From Vitis vinifera (taxonomy: Eukaryota; Streptophyta; Magnoliopsida; Vitales; Vitaceae), in NCBI RefSeq assembly GCF_030704535.1, contig NC_081818.1, forward strand, positions 27,665,501 through 27,729,500: 64,000 nucleotides of DNA. Reading direction: 5' to 3'. Below the pieces are notes generated by a model, which saw only the letters and a list, made by a program, of their open reading frames with translations, made no database searches and was not told the origin of the DNA. Shown piece by piece: positions 1-16,483 of this stretch. Each line of letters begins with the position of its first letter. Position 1 is the first letter of the stretch. Made by a program: the position numbers and the translations under genes.

Positions 1-700
1 ATAGCTTTACAAATATACCCTTTCATGAATCCTGAGATGAAAGAGCAAGCTTATTCAAACCTGGTTTTTGCCTAATCTTAACCCTAGGACTTCTAAATTT
101 GCGCGAAAGCTTGAATCAACCTCTTGCTCTAGGCCCGTGCTTATCCTAACTCGATTCGCAACAATTCAATTCTGTTGCTTGCTCGAATTTTTTTACCTCC
201 CTTTATAATTAAAATAATAAAATTTACAAATATACCCTTTTATGATTTCCAAGGTGGGAGATCAAGCTTATTGGCCTTTGTTTAATTTTAGCCTAAAACT
301 TCAAGTTTGCCTGAAACCCTAAATCAACCACTTACCATACGACGTGTTTGTTTATCTAAACTTAAGAATAGGCCAATTCTTTTGCTTGATAAAGATAACA
401 TATGTGACCGTGGCTTGAGAACTGAGACAATAATCATTTGATGATCAAACCTTTTGCATTTCTATTAGAAGAATGAAATTACAAATATACCCCTTCGTGA
501 ATCCCGAGATTGGGCATGAAGCCTCTTGAGAGTTGAGACTGACTTTAAACCTGTGCTTAAACCCTTCTCAAGTCTGCGAGAGAGCCTAAGAAACCCTAAT
601 CTTTGCTTCCTGTATATCCTTAAAATCATAGAGAAAAGCATTAAAGGATAAGAAAAAAAATCACTTTCTTTGTAGATTGAACAACTTGAGAAAAAACCCT
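1..700. repeat. Diverged direct repeats in MYB intron 2
   Basis: This stretch lies in the MYB intron that follows exon 2. A phrase close to ACAAATATACCCTTT recurs near 9, 226 and 481. Each is followed by a similar run of about 100 bases (ATCAAGCTTATT, then GCCTAA/GCCTAAA, then AATCAACC), so there are about three diverged copies spaced 220-255 bp apart. No open frame here resembles a MYB R3 repeat on the minus strand, so I read it as non-coding intron. What the repeat unit derives from is not visible. Confidence 0.6.
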
Positions 701-987
701 GGTGACAAAACAATATTATTGTGGTATAAGTATCTCTGCATACCAATAAATAAAGTAAATGGAATTTGCATTTAATTAATTGATTAATGAGGTGAGTTAG
801 TGAGAAAATGTAGCGAAGACAAGCAAAATATTTAGTGATTTCCATATATGTATATACTCCATGACCCATATAAAGAAAGTCATTAGTATATTTATTTAGC
901 TTAGAAGAACAAGGCAATGAAGGCATATATACTGAAATGTACCATTTTATATCTGCATTCATGAAGAGAAGAAGAAGAAGAAGAAAC

Positions 988-1784
988 CTTAATATTGGGC
1001 CTCAAATGGTTGTGCCATCTCTCCCTGCATTGCTTCCCTACCCTACCATTGAGATGCTTAGCAATTTCAGACCATTTCTTCTCTCCATAGTTCAGCACCA
1101 TCTGAATCAACAAGCTGCACATAACTTCCATCATAAATCAACTAAAAAACAACCCAAAATTTGGTGGAAATTTGATTTTTTTTTAAAAGGAAATAGAAGA
1201 AAAAGAATTCACCAGTCTTCTTGGGGAGTCCATTGCCCTTTCACTACATTCAATTTCTTACGGAGTTTGCTTGCTTTTCTTTTCTGCACCCTCCTCTTCT
1301 TCTTCTTCTTCAGATCAACCTTCTTTTCATACCCATTCCCAGGAGTGATGCACCAGAAATCCTCTACTAAACTGGTGTTGCCCGATTCCTCAAAAATCGT
1401 GGGCCAGTATGCCTGGTTCATTCCTTGAGAACAATTCAGAAGCCCTTTACTCTGAAGTTCTTTCACCACCCCAGTTGCACCAGTCGCAGCAGGCGGCGCA
1501 GCCCCCATGGCGCCATAAGTACTGGTATCTCCGGAGCTGTGGTGGTGCAGAGATTCATACCGATTCAAGAGCGGATTCTGGAGCCCAGAAAAGGGATTCA
1601 TGGAAGAGCCCTCAATGTTGAAGTGGCTGTTGCCAATTAAATGGTGAGAATTATGTTGAGAAAGGAGTTTAGAAGAAGACCCTCCAATGGAAAACCCGTT
1701 TCTCAGGTGGGGTTTGATCGGATTTTCCAGGAAGGTGTTTGGAAGGTTAGAAAATTTGTGTTTGGAGCTGGTATCAAGCGCCAT
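988..1784 (-). CDS. R2R3-MYB transcription factor, MYB98/MYB64/MYB118 type (5' part)
   Basis: Two exons are visible on the minus strand: exon 1 at 1784-1213 and exon 2 at 1114-988. They join in frame through a TG|C codon and give 233 residues. The start is the ATG at 1784 (protein begins MALDTSSKHKF); the upstream in-frame ATG would only add a leader-like tail. The N-terminus is Ser/Asn/His-rich, followed by a basic run (KKKKKRR, KRKASK) that could serve as a nuclear signal. The R2 repeat starts at GQWTPQED and continues through KKWSEIAKHL to GKQCRERWHNHLRP, with its three regular Trp residues. The GKQCRERWHNHLRP signature is typical of the MYB98/64/119/115/118 group, which acts in female gametophytes and seeds (family knowledge). 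The exon 2 donor is AAG|GTTTCT at 987. The R3 repeat was not found in 1-987, so it must lie left of the window; the exact orthologue cannot be named. Confidence 0.88.
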
Positions 1785-3550
1785 GCAAGAGAGAAAGTAG
1801 AGCAGAAGAGAAAAATAAGGAAAATGAGCGAATGATGTGAAATTTCCGGGGTCTGGTGGAAGTGTTTTATGGGAAAAGCGAAGGTGGGGACACAAATCAT
1901 AGCCGTCTATAACCCCAAATCCAACGGCTGATATTACTTTTTGGGTGTGTCCACTCGACTTCCACTTTCAGCAGCAACTCATTATGTCTCGTTACCTTGA
2001 TTTGCAAAAAGGAAAGTCTCACACAACTTATCGGCACGTGGCATCCGGTGCTGTCCATCGTTACTTTCTATGGTGTTCCCTCTCCTTTCCTTTTAATCAC
2101 TACCGTCGGATGGCCTTCAAGATAAGATCACACTTTTCAGAAACCATCACATGGTCCAGGATCTTTCCTGATTGGACAGCTAAGATGAATATCTAAATTT
2201 ATTTTCATTAATTTTAATTTAATTTACCTTCAATTAAAATTTAATTATAAATGTAATTAACTAAAATGTAATAAAGACGACTATGGATAATACCATGACA
2301 ATTATTTTGATTTTCCACAATAATAAAATAATTAATTTTGATTTTTCAATAAATTTAATATTATTAATATTTTTTGGTCATTAAATAATTAATTAAAGTT
2401 GAGATAATTAACATAATTCAGGTAAATATTTTTGAAAATTATTTTTATTTGAAAATACATGAAAGACAAATCAGTGTATGAAGAAGACAGAAAGAGTAAT
2501 TAAGGGAAATTGGATTTTGTGGGAGAAGGTGTGAGCTGCTGCCCACAATATTTCTTTTTCTCTCACTTCTTCATTTTGTTCAAAGAATTAATAGCTTTGG
2601 AAGTATTATGTGTAAATAATTAATGGCCTTGGAAGTTCTCTATTTTTGGGAGAAAAATTATTTGAAATTTATTAATATAAAAATTATAACTTATCACAAA
2701 ATATTTTGATACTTTATTTATCATTTTTTTTATCATTATAAAATTTTAAATATCAGGAAAATTCCACTCCCACTATTGTCTTGCTAAGAGTATTAATGGT
2801 GAAAGATTGAAAAGTTTTAATTTAGCAAATTTTTTTTTTTTAATATCTTAAATCCATTTCATGCACATAAAATTAAAATTCTATAATATTAGAAGAAATT
2901 ATATTATATCGAACACTATTTTTCATAATTTCAATTCAATTTATATCTTTTTGTTTTTTCAATAATTTTTATTTCTAATCTCTAGTGGACCTTTTAATAG
3001 AATTTGAAATCAGATGAAGTTTGATTAATTTCATTTAGTAATAATTTTTCTCTGAATTTATATATTAGAATTTAAGTTTAATTTTTAATTTCAATGTGAT
3101 TTAATAATTTATTTAATTTTAAATTAATATGGATTTAGTTGACACAAGGATATTATTTAAATTATTTAAATTTAAGTAAATAAAAAAATAGAAATTTTAC
3201 CAAATTATTAAATATTATATATTAAATTTCAAATTTTAAATTATATTGTATTTATTCAAATAAATGAAAATGAGTGGGAGTCTGGGACAGAGAAATTAAA
3301 TTATGTTACCCACTTTCAAACTGTTAAGATGTGGCCATCCTTCAAACCGTTAACGGTAACCCGCATAAACGAGGGACGTTAAAAAAACCTGTAGCTGAGA
3401 ACGGCTATGGCTTGAAACTGGAAACCGTAAACGGTAAACGACAAACTGCATAACTTTGTACGTTAAAAAAGGTTTTAGGCATGGATTATAATTTTGTTCT
3501 TTTTAAGGAATTGGTCTATGAACCTCTAACTTTTTCGGTTTTGAAGATTT
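1785..3550. other. MYB promoter and AT-rich intergenic DNA
   Basis: The first 400 bases hold the MYB promoter and leader, with mixed composition and a weak minus-strand TATA-like GTTATAGA near 1905. From about 2200 onward the DNA is strongly AT-rich with many homopolymer runs and no open frame worth calling. Between 3310 and 3460 there are short repeated motifs of the form AACCGTAAACGGTAA and AACGGTAACC, but no gene or element boundary can be recognised. Confidence 0.6.
2033..2042. promoter_or_regulatory. G-box/ABRE-like palindrome upstream of the MYB gene
   Basis: GGCACGTGGC contains the CACGTG core about 250 bp upstream of the MYB start codon. G-boxes bind bZIP and bHLH factors (established). 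Whether this one works in this promoter is not shown by the sequence. Confidence 0.4.
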
Positions 3551-3559
3551 AGGTTCATG

Positions 3560-4375
3560 GTGTGAAAAGAGTGACAAGAATACTTTGGTGGGACTAATGG
3601 CAGTACAAGTGGGACATGAAAATTTTGCCTTTTGAGAAAATTGATCAAATGGAGCAAAATGGAGGACGGAATGAAGCAGAGGAATGAGCACTCAAATGCC
3701 CCTTAGAATGTTTGATGTTAGAAAAATAAATAAATACGTGGGAAGAAAATTTTGGTGAAAATAATGACAGTACAAGATGGACATGAAAATTTTGTCTTTC
3801 GAGAAAAATGATTTGATGGAACAAAATGGAGAACGGAATGAAGCAGAGCAAGGAGCACTCAAATGCCCCTTAGAACATTTGATGTTAGAAAAATAAATAA
3901 ATACGTGGGAAGAAAATTTTGATGAAAATAATGGCAATACAAGATGGACATGAAAATTTTGTTTTTTGAGAAAAAATGATCAAATGGAGCAAAATGGAGA
4001 GAGGAATGAAGCGGAGCAAGGAGCACTCAAATGCCCCTTAGAACATTTGATGTTAGAAAAATAAATAAATATGTGGGAAGAAAACTTTCGTGAGAATAAT
4101 AACAGCACAAGATAGACATGAAAATCTTGTCTTTTGAGAAAAAAGATCAAATGGAGCAAAATGGATAACGAAATAAAGTGAAACAAAAAGCACTCAAATG
4201 CCCCTTACAACGTTTGATGTTAGAAAACTAAATAAATATGTGGAAAGAAAATTTTGATGGGAATAATGGTAGTACAAGATGGACTTGAGAATTTTGTTAT
4301 TTTAGAAAAAATGGTTACATGGAGCAAAATGGACAACGGAGCGTTAAAGCGCCCTTAGTGGAGCACTCACATGCC
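3560..4375. repeat. Tandem array of a ~168-bp unit, about five copies
   Basis: The phrase GCACTCAAATGCCCCTTA recurs near 3688, 3855, 4023 and 4190, with a diverged fifth copy at 4363, giving spacings of 167, 168, 167 and 173 bp. Each unit also carries TTTGATGTTAGAAAA, AATAAATAAATA, GTGGGAAGAAAA, a CAAGATGGACATGAAAATT-like phrase and GGAGCAAAATGGA. Because 168 is a multiple of three, the minus strand shows look-alike short frames (repeated FSSHVFIYFSNIK peptides) in successive units. They have no conserved start or continuous frame, so I treat them as a by-product of the repeat and not as genes. Confidence 0.9.
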
Positions 4376-5297
4376 CAGTAATATGAATTCAACTTCCCCG
4401 ATCAATCCAAACATCCCTAGTGCCCCAAAATCTGAAGCATAGGAGAGAACTCCAATCAAAGCAAACTTCAAGAGAGGAGAGCAGTTTACTCAACAGCTCC
4501 AAAACCACACCAAACAAAGCATTGCACATTCCTTTTTCCCAAGTTCCACATTCAATTTAATGACTCATAACTTAATTCAAGTAGTCCAATAAATTAAAAA
4601 TATTTAATATCATAACTTATCATTAAAAACTAACTTCTACTTAAATTTCTTTGATGCTTCTGTAATGAAAATGCATTCCCCAATCAAGACCAGCATCCAC
4701 CCATTCATATAAATATTATAGATATTTAACAAACAAATTTATTACCTAAAATTAATTAAAATAAATGTAAAAATTAATATATTAATTTTAAATTAATTTT
4801 ATTAAACAATATACAAATAAAAATTAAATAATAAATTTTAAGTCAATAATTTAATAATTTAATAATAAAGTTCGCAAATAACTTGTGAATTAAGCACAAA
4901 ATAATTCAAGTAGAATGCAACACAGGCTGCTATCAATATAGATGGTTATATGGCGTATCCAGGGTTTGTATAAATAATGCTCCATGCAACATTTTTCAGC
5001 CTCAGGCCTTCAAATTTCTAACCAAAATTACTAAGAAACACGGAAGACGCTTGATACACTTAAAGATGTCCTGGGTTCTGTGTATTCAGCCCTTCAAAAT
5101 CAATGGATCAGTCACCAAAAGTCAATTTCCATACCTAGGTTTCCCTGTAGCTATCACAATGCCGCTATATCCGGCTACTGTAGCACTAAAACGAAACGGT
5201 CAAAAACAAAAAAGACAAAAAGGGGGGTGAAAGAGAACTTGAGCATCAAAAAACAATGCTTAGACCACCAGCCCCACAAGATTTTCATTCTCCTTTC
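4376..5297. other. Gap with the helicase 3' untranslated region
   Basis: Intergenic DNA between the 168-bp array and the helicase stop codon. The right part (about 4950-5297) should contain the helicase 3' UTR on the minus strand. The middle (4560-4920) is very AT-rich. No coding frame stands out. Confidence 0.55.
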
Positions 5298-11297
<6,000 letters not shown>

Positions 11298-11536
11298 ACC
11301 AATTTCACAATCCTGCAGCAGCAGGAAATTGCAAGATATAAGGTGAGATGAGAGAAATAAAAAGGTAAAAAACTGGACCAATTTGATTTGTAAAACAAAA
11401 ACACATGCAGCAGACAAACAGGTATCAAAACAATAATTGTTAAAACAAAGAAACCATATCACACATTCAACATCTCCATAAACTCTAAAATAACATGCAC
11501 AGAAAAAAAACAAGCCATTACTGTGCCCCATCCATA

Positions 11537-12100
11537 CAGGAAAATGGTAACATGAGGTCCCAACAACCATATATCAAGAAAGCATTCATATCCAAAGCAC
11601 CCCTATAAGATATGACAGTGGAATGTCACAGTGTACAGTCATTTCATCCCATAGGTTTTAGTTTTTAGACTTCAAACAGTTCAGGAAAACAGATGGGAAA
11701 CAACCAAATCCAAATGAAAATAACAATAATAATAATAATAAACCAAAAGAATTAAGTCAGAATGTGTCTCAAATTCCTAAAGGGCAAAAATTGTTGTCCA
11801 TTTCATTATAGAATTTGAAGCTTTAACTTCAAAAATGAGACATCACGATCCACTCAGGAAAATGGTAACATGCTATCCTAACAACCATATATCAACAAGG
11901 CATTCATATCCAAAGCGCCCCTATAAGATATGACAGTGCTATGTCAGTTAAAAATCATTCCAAAGGTGTCAGTTCTAGAGTTCCAGCAGTTCAGGAAAAC
12001 AAAAGGTAAATGGATTAAGTCATAATGTGTCTCAAACTTCTAAAGGACAAAAGAAGTTGTCCATTTCAATATGGGATTTGAAACTTTAATTCCCTGAAAA
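11537..12100. repeat. 318-bp tandem duplication in the helicase leader intron
   Basis: CAGGAAAATGGTAACATG occurs at 11537 and again at 11855. Both copies continue with ACAACCATATATCAA, CATTCATATCCAAAGC, CCCCTATAAGATATGACAG, a CAGTTCAGGAAAACA phrase and GTTGTCCATTTCA. The two copies have diverged by scattered substitutions and indels, so the duplication is not recent. It lies in the intron between the helicase leader exon and the first coding exon. Confidence 0.85.
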
Positions 12101-12800
12101 AAGAAACGTGTTTAAAAATGAGTTAGGACATTCTTAATACCGCTAATATCCTGTGGTTTAACAACGCTGACGATGGAGATCAGATTAAAACTCAAAAGAC
12201 CTCAACCATTAACCCTAACTCAGCATGATGTGTGTAAAATTTCCAATTTTTCAAAGATTCAGATTGTCAGACAAAAAAATCTACCAACTTCATAAAGGTG
12301 TCAATAAGTTCAACATCTACAGCCAACCTATTAAATCATCCACAATTTTAAACTTATCCCAACAAAAAACTGCAAATTCCCCGCAAAAATCCAATCCCTG
12401 GACGTTGGACCATATGGCTTACGAGTTTGAAAACCACCATTGAGGTCAAAATCTAAACCTACGGTTGATTCCTGGGAAAACATTTTAAAAGACATTCGAA
12501 AACTAAAATCCAAATCCTATGTTTCGCCCTCTATTTAATTTTCCAATAATTTAGGGCAAAGAAAGAGCATACTTAGTCGGTTTCTCACCAATCTATCATT
12601 CGAAGCTTTACTTTTTCACTTTGCCCATATTTTCACGGCATCCAATCGGATCGTTAATAGAATAATCGAAATGGCCACCGCTGACACCCTAGATTTCACT
12701 CTCTGATCGACCTTATGCTTTGTTTATAAAACTCTATTCAGATCTAGAACTTGAGAGCAATAAATAATTGAAATTAAGAGGAAAAACAAAGGATTCGTAC

Positions 12801-12970
12801 CAAACGACGCCGCCTTGAAGGTCGAAGGAAGACGCCAAAGGGGTGGGCGAAGAAGCTGCGAGAAATGCTCCCCTCCTCCTCCTCCTCTCTAAAAATATAT
12901 TTCCCTCTCTACCCCCTTGCCACGAAACGACGCTTCCGAAGGGCAAAGAAACGTAGAAAGGAAATGAGGA
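12801..12970 (-). other. Helicase 5' untranslated exon (approximate)
   Basis: On the minus strand a leader exon appears to end at 12801 with donor G|GTACGAAT. It would splice to the acceptor at 11312, 15 bases before the helicase ATG. The exon is pyrimidine- and GGAGG-rich. Its 5' end is set only by distance (about 30 bp) from the TATA box at 12994-13003 and is therefore approximate. Confidence 0.6.
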
Positions 12971-12993
12971 GAACGAGTGGAGAAGCGTTGTGG

Positions 12994-13003
12994 TATATTT
13001 ATA
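12994..13003 (-). promoter_or_regulatory. TATA box of the helicase gene
   Basis: The minus strand reads CTATAAATATA here, a strong plant TATA box, about 25-35 bp upstream of the inferred leader exon. Spacing and orientation both fit the helicase gene. Confidence 0.6.
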
Positions 13004-13004
13004 G

Positions 13005-14584
13005 CAAATGGAGATGGTGGGTGTGGTTAGATTCAGAACGCGGGTTGAGTCGTGAATTTAACCATGGTTAATCCGGATAACCCTGAGGCTGAGGAAGAAA
13101 AATATCGTAAATCGTAGGTGGCCTATGCGACTGAAGAAGGTTTACTTTACCGTGCGACTGCTGAGGGATTTTTTTGGAGAAAAGAGGACAAGCCGCACAT
13201 GATAGAAAACTAAGAAAATACACTTTTTAATATTTATTTTCTTTTAATATTCCAACTAATCCTTTAAATATTTTTTCTCAAAATGGTTCATAAGATCAAG
13301 GGAAGGAAAGGTCTTCCCAGAAACCATAGTTGATGCTTGAAAACCATAAAATAACAAATTTAATTTAAAATAATGATATCATTCCCTTTCTCTGCCAACG
13401 ATATAATACCGATGCTTGTAATACTGAGAATCTTTAAATATAATCTTCAACTCAATAACTTTAATAATTCATGAACAAATATTTATTTTAAATATTTGGA
13501 TTAATTTATTCTATATATATTATTTTAATTTTTATTAGACAAATAAACTTCAAATTCAATAAAACTTAATGTGTTGGATTCATTAATGATTCCTATATTT
13601 TTTTTAAATGATTTAAAACTCAAATAATTCATCAACTTTATTATTTATCTTTTATCATTTTTTTTTTCTTACAAGCAAATGGACTCAAAATCAAATAAGA
13701 CTTAATAACTTAAATTCATTAATTTTTAAAAATAATTTAAAGCTCTAATAGTGAACCAATTAATATCATAAATTTATGAATAAAATTTGATTTATAACAA
13801 TTTTATTGTTTATCTTTTACATAAAATCATTATTTTTTTTATTTTTTTTACTAGGTAAATGAATTTCAAATTAAATAAGATTTAATGTATTTGACTCGAA
13901 TTTAATAATTTTCAAAATAATTTAAAACTTATATAGTCAATCGATTAATATCATAAAGTTTATAACAACTTTATTGTTTATCTTTTATTGTCGTTAATTC
14001 TTTTTTTTTTAGGTAAATGAATTTCAAATAAAACAATACTTAATGTGTTTTATTTTATTAATAAGTTTATTATTTCTATATTGTTCATAATATAATATTT
14101 TTCAATGTTGCTAATTTTATGATCAAGTTTTTATCTTGTCGTTTGCCTTTATGTCAAATTTTTTAGTCTGAGCTTGTCATTCTATCTCTTGCGAGCGATA
14201 TGTTAGCCAAGTATTTCCTTTAATAAGAGTTTGAAGACCGCGAAATAAAAATAAAATCATGATTGATGTTCTTAAGCCTTGATGTTTGTTTATAAATAAA
14301 TAAATAAATTCATCGAGTTAAAAGGCAAATTAAGAAAGATCAAGTTAATTATAAAGAGTATATTGTTCCTAAATTCCTTATAAAGAGTATATTGTTCCTA
14401 AATTCCTTAGTAACCTTTCTTATAATTTTTTACAAGAAATGAGAAATTAAATATCCGTTAGATAATTATTTTTAAAAACAGTTATAAAAAAAATTTTAAA
14501 AATAATTTTTGAAAATGGTTATTTGATGTTTTATATAAAAAAGGTTTATTTAGAAAACTAACATGTTTTTAAATATGCTTTAAA
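13005..14584. other. AT-rich intergenic DNA with a diverged ~160-bp repeat
   Basis: No gene is visible. Between about 13510 and 14080 a phrase like AAATGAATTTCAAATTAAATAAGACTTAATG recurs in part near 13542, 13676, 13854 and 14013, each followed by AATAATTTAAAACT and TTTATTGTTTATCTTTTA. That indicates about four strongly diverged tandem copies. A shorter exact duplication of about 29 bp (ATAAAGAGTATATTGTTCC) occurs at 14351 and 14380. Confidence 0.55.
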
Positions 14585-14593
14585 AATAATTTT

Positions 14594-15188
14594 GGGAGAA
14601 TTATGTTTTGGGGGTAGATGGGCCCCCAAATTAACAAAATGTCCATATAACTCTTCAAATTAAGTCGAAGGATATGAAATAGTAACGAACAAATATACCA
14701 TTTAATAACACATATAAAATATTTTATAAAATTAAGTTAAATAAAAATTTTTCAATAATTTTTTTTTCAAAAATACTAAATTAAATAAAAGTAGTTTTCA
14801 AAAATATTAAATTAAATAAAAGTATTTTTAAAATATATATAAATAAATAAATTTATTTTAAAAAATATTAAATTAAATAAATTTATTTTTATAAAATATT
14901 AAATTAAATAAATTTATTTTTAAAAAATATTAAATTACATAAAAGTATTTTTTTTAAATATTAAATTAAAAAAAAATATTTTAAAAAAATATTAAATTAA
15001 ATAAAAGTATTTTTCAAAAATATTAATTTTTTTCTCAAAATCAACAAAGTGCATTTTTTGAAATACTGAAGGATAATATCCTTCAAATCAATTTCTATAC
15101 TTTCATTGGGTATTGGGCTCAATTTGAAAAGTTACATGAACCTTTTGTTAATTTGGGGGTTCATCTACCCCCAAAACATAATTCTCCC
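14594..15188. mobile_element. Mutator-type MITE, 595 bp
   Basis: The left end begins GGGAGAATTATGTTTTGGGG and the right end is its reverse complement. The inverted match continues with a few mismatches for about 70 bp (both ends include CCCCCAAATTAACAAAA and later TTCAAATT). The element is flanked by the same nine bases, AATAATTTT, at 14585-14593 and 15189-15197. Long terminal inverted repeats plus a 9-bp target duplication are hallmarks of Mutator-like elements. The interior is AT-rich, with repeated ATTAAATTAAATAAA phrases and no transposase frame, so it is non-autonomous. It lies about 1.3 kb upstream of the GCP2 start. Confidence 0.88.
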
Positions 15189-15197
15189 AATAATTTT

Positions 15198-16483
15198 TAT
15201 GTCTAATATTTTATTTTCAATAATTCTACATATTTATTTTTAAAAATAATTTTTAAAAATAAGTGAAAATAATAAAAAATAATTAAAATATATTATCTGA
15301 AATTTGCTTTAGAGAACATAATTTTTTTCTAAAAAAAAATTATAAAAATCATTTTTTAAGAATAATTTTTTAAAACGGTTTTATGATGATTTGTATGACA
15401 AAAATATGATTGAAAAACTAAAATATTTTTAATATTTTTAAAAATAATTTTGATATTTAGTATTTTATTTTTAATAATTCTACATATTTATATATTTATT
15501 TATTTTTAAATAATTATTATAAAATAAATAAAAATATAGAAAATAACTAAAAAAATATTATCTAAAATAATATTTTATTATAAAAAATTATTTTTGAAAA
15601 TAGTTTTCAAACAAACCTGTACCAAAAACACCGTATTACTATTGATAATGAATTCAAATAATAGTGAATAATCGAGTCACTGATAGAATAATAACAAAAT
15701 TTAGTACTTGATTCGAGGTCCTATTTTTTGTTTACGGTTTTAAAATTTAGAATCTATAAAAAAAAATATCAACAATTTATTTGTATTTCTTACTTTTGAA
15801 ATTTAGCGGCAAACTTTTAGAAATAAAAATATCAAGGATTTATGGTAATTCTTAAAATTTTTAAACAGATTTAAAATTCAGGGGAAAAAGGTAGACCCTA
15901 ACCCTCAACAGAACTGCCTCTCAGATTGCCGGTCACTTTGATGCCTTATTCTTCTCGGATCATCGTCGAGCTCTGCTTGGAAGAGTAGGCTTTATCGCAG
16001 TGAAGATATCTCTGCACTCGCTCAACACCACTAGTTGGAGCTCACATTTTCTCTTCGGCCGGCGTATTTTTTCGTTTCGGATCATTCGGATCTCTGAGTG
16101 GGGATGATCGCGATAACACGCAGAGAAGTTTGAATGTGGCGGTGGAGAACGAAGGAGGACGTATAGTAAAATCCCGTGCAATTTTGTTTTAAATTCTACT
16201 CAAACGAGGGAAATGCGGATCTTCTGATAAGAGACCGTGGATATAGCTTTCAAATTTGAAAGCAGGTTGCGAAATTAAAAGATATTGTAAAAAAAAGAAA
16301 AATATATATTTATTAAAAATCAAGAGGAAAATAGCCTTTGAAACGCACCGTTTCACCAGAAGGCCCGGACTGTGGCCTCTGCAATTCAGTTCTTCTCACT
16401 GATCTTTCTAGGTTGCTCTGCGTCATTGATGTGATTTTCAAATTCATTGCTGGTTTTTTAGGGTTCTTAATTGGATATTTTCA
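15198..16483. other. Upstream region of GCP2 with a GC-richer island
   Basis: From 15198 to about 15880 the DNA is AT-rich with repeated TTTTTAAAAATAATTTT phrases. From about 15890 to 16190 it becomes clearly richer in G and C, and a plus-strand frame stays open from about 15899 to 16106 without a Met start. I cannot match that frame to a family. The GCP2 leader probably begins near 16370-16400, but I see no clear TATA box. Confidence 0.5.

Noticed and set aside
937..1428. Plus-strand frame of 163 codons
   Set aside because: It is antisense to MYB exons 1 and 2, whose splice sites and R2 motif are clear on the minus strand.
3503..4186. Several minus-strand frames encoding similar FSSHVFIYFSNIK peptides
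   Set aside because: They are copies of one another because the 168-bp repeat keeps frame. There is no stable start and no family match.
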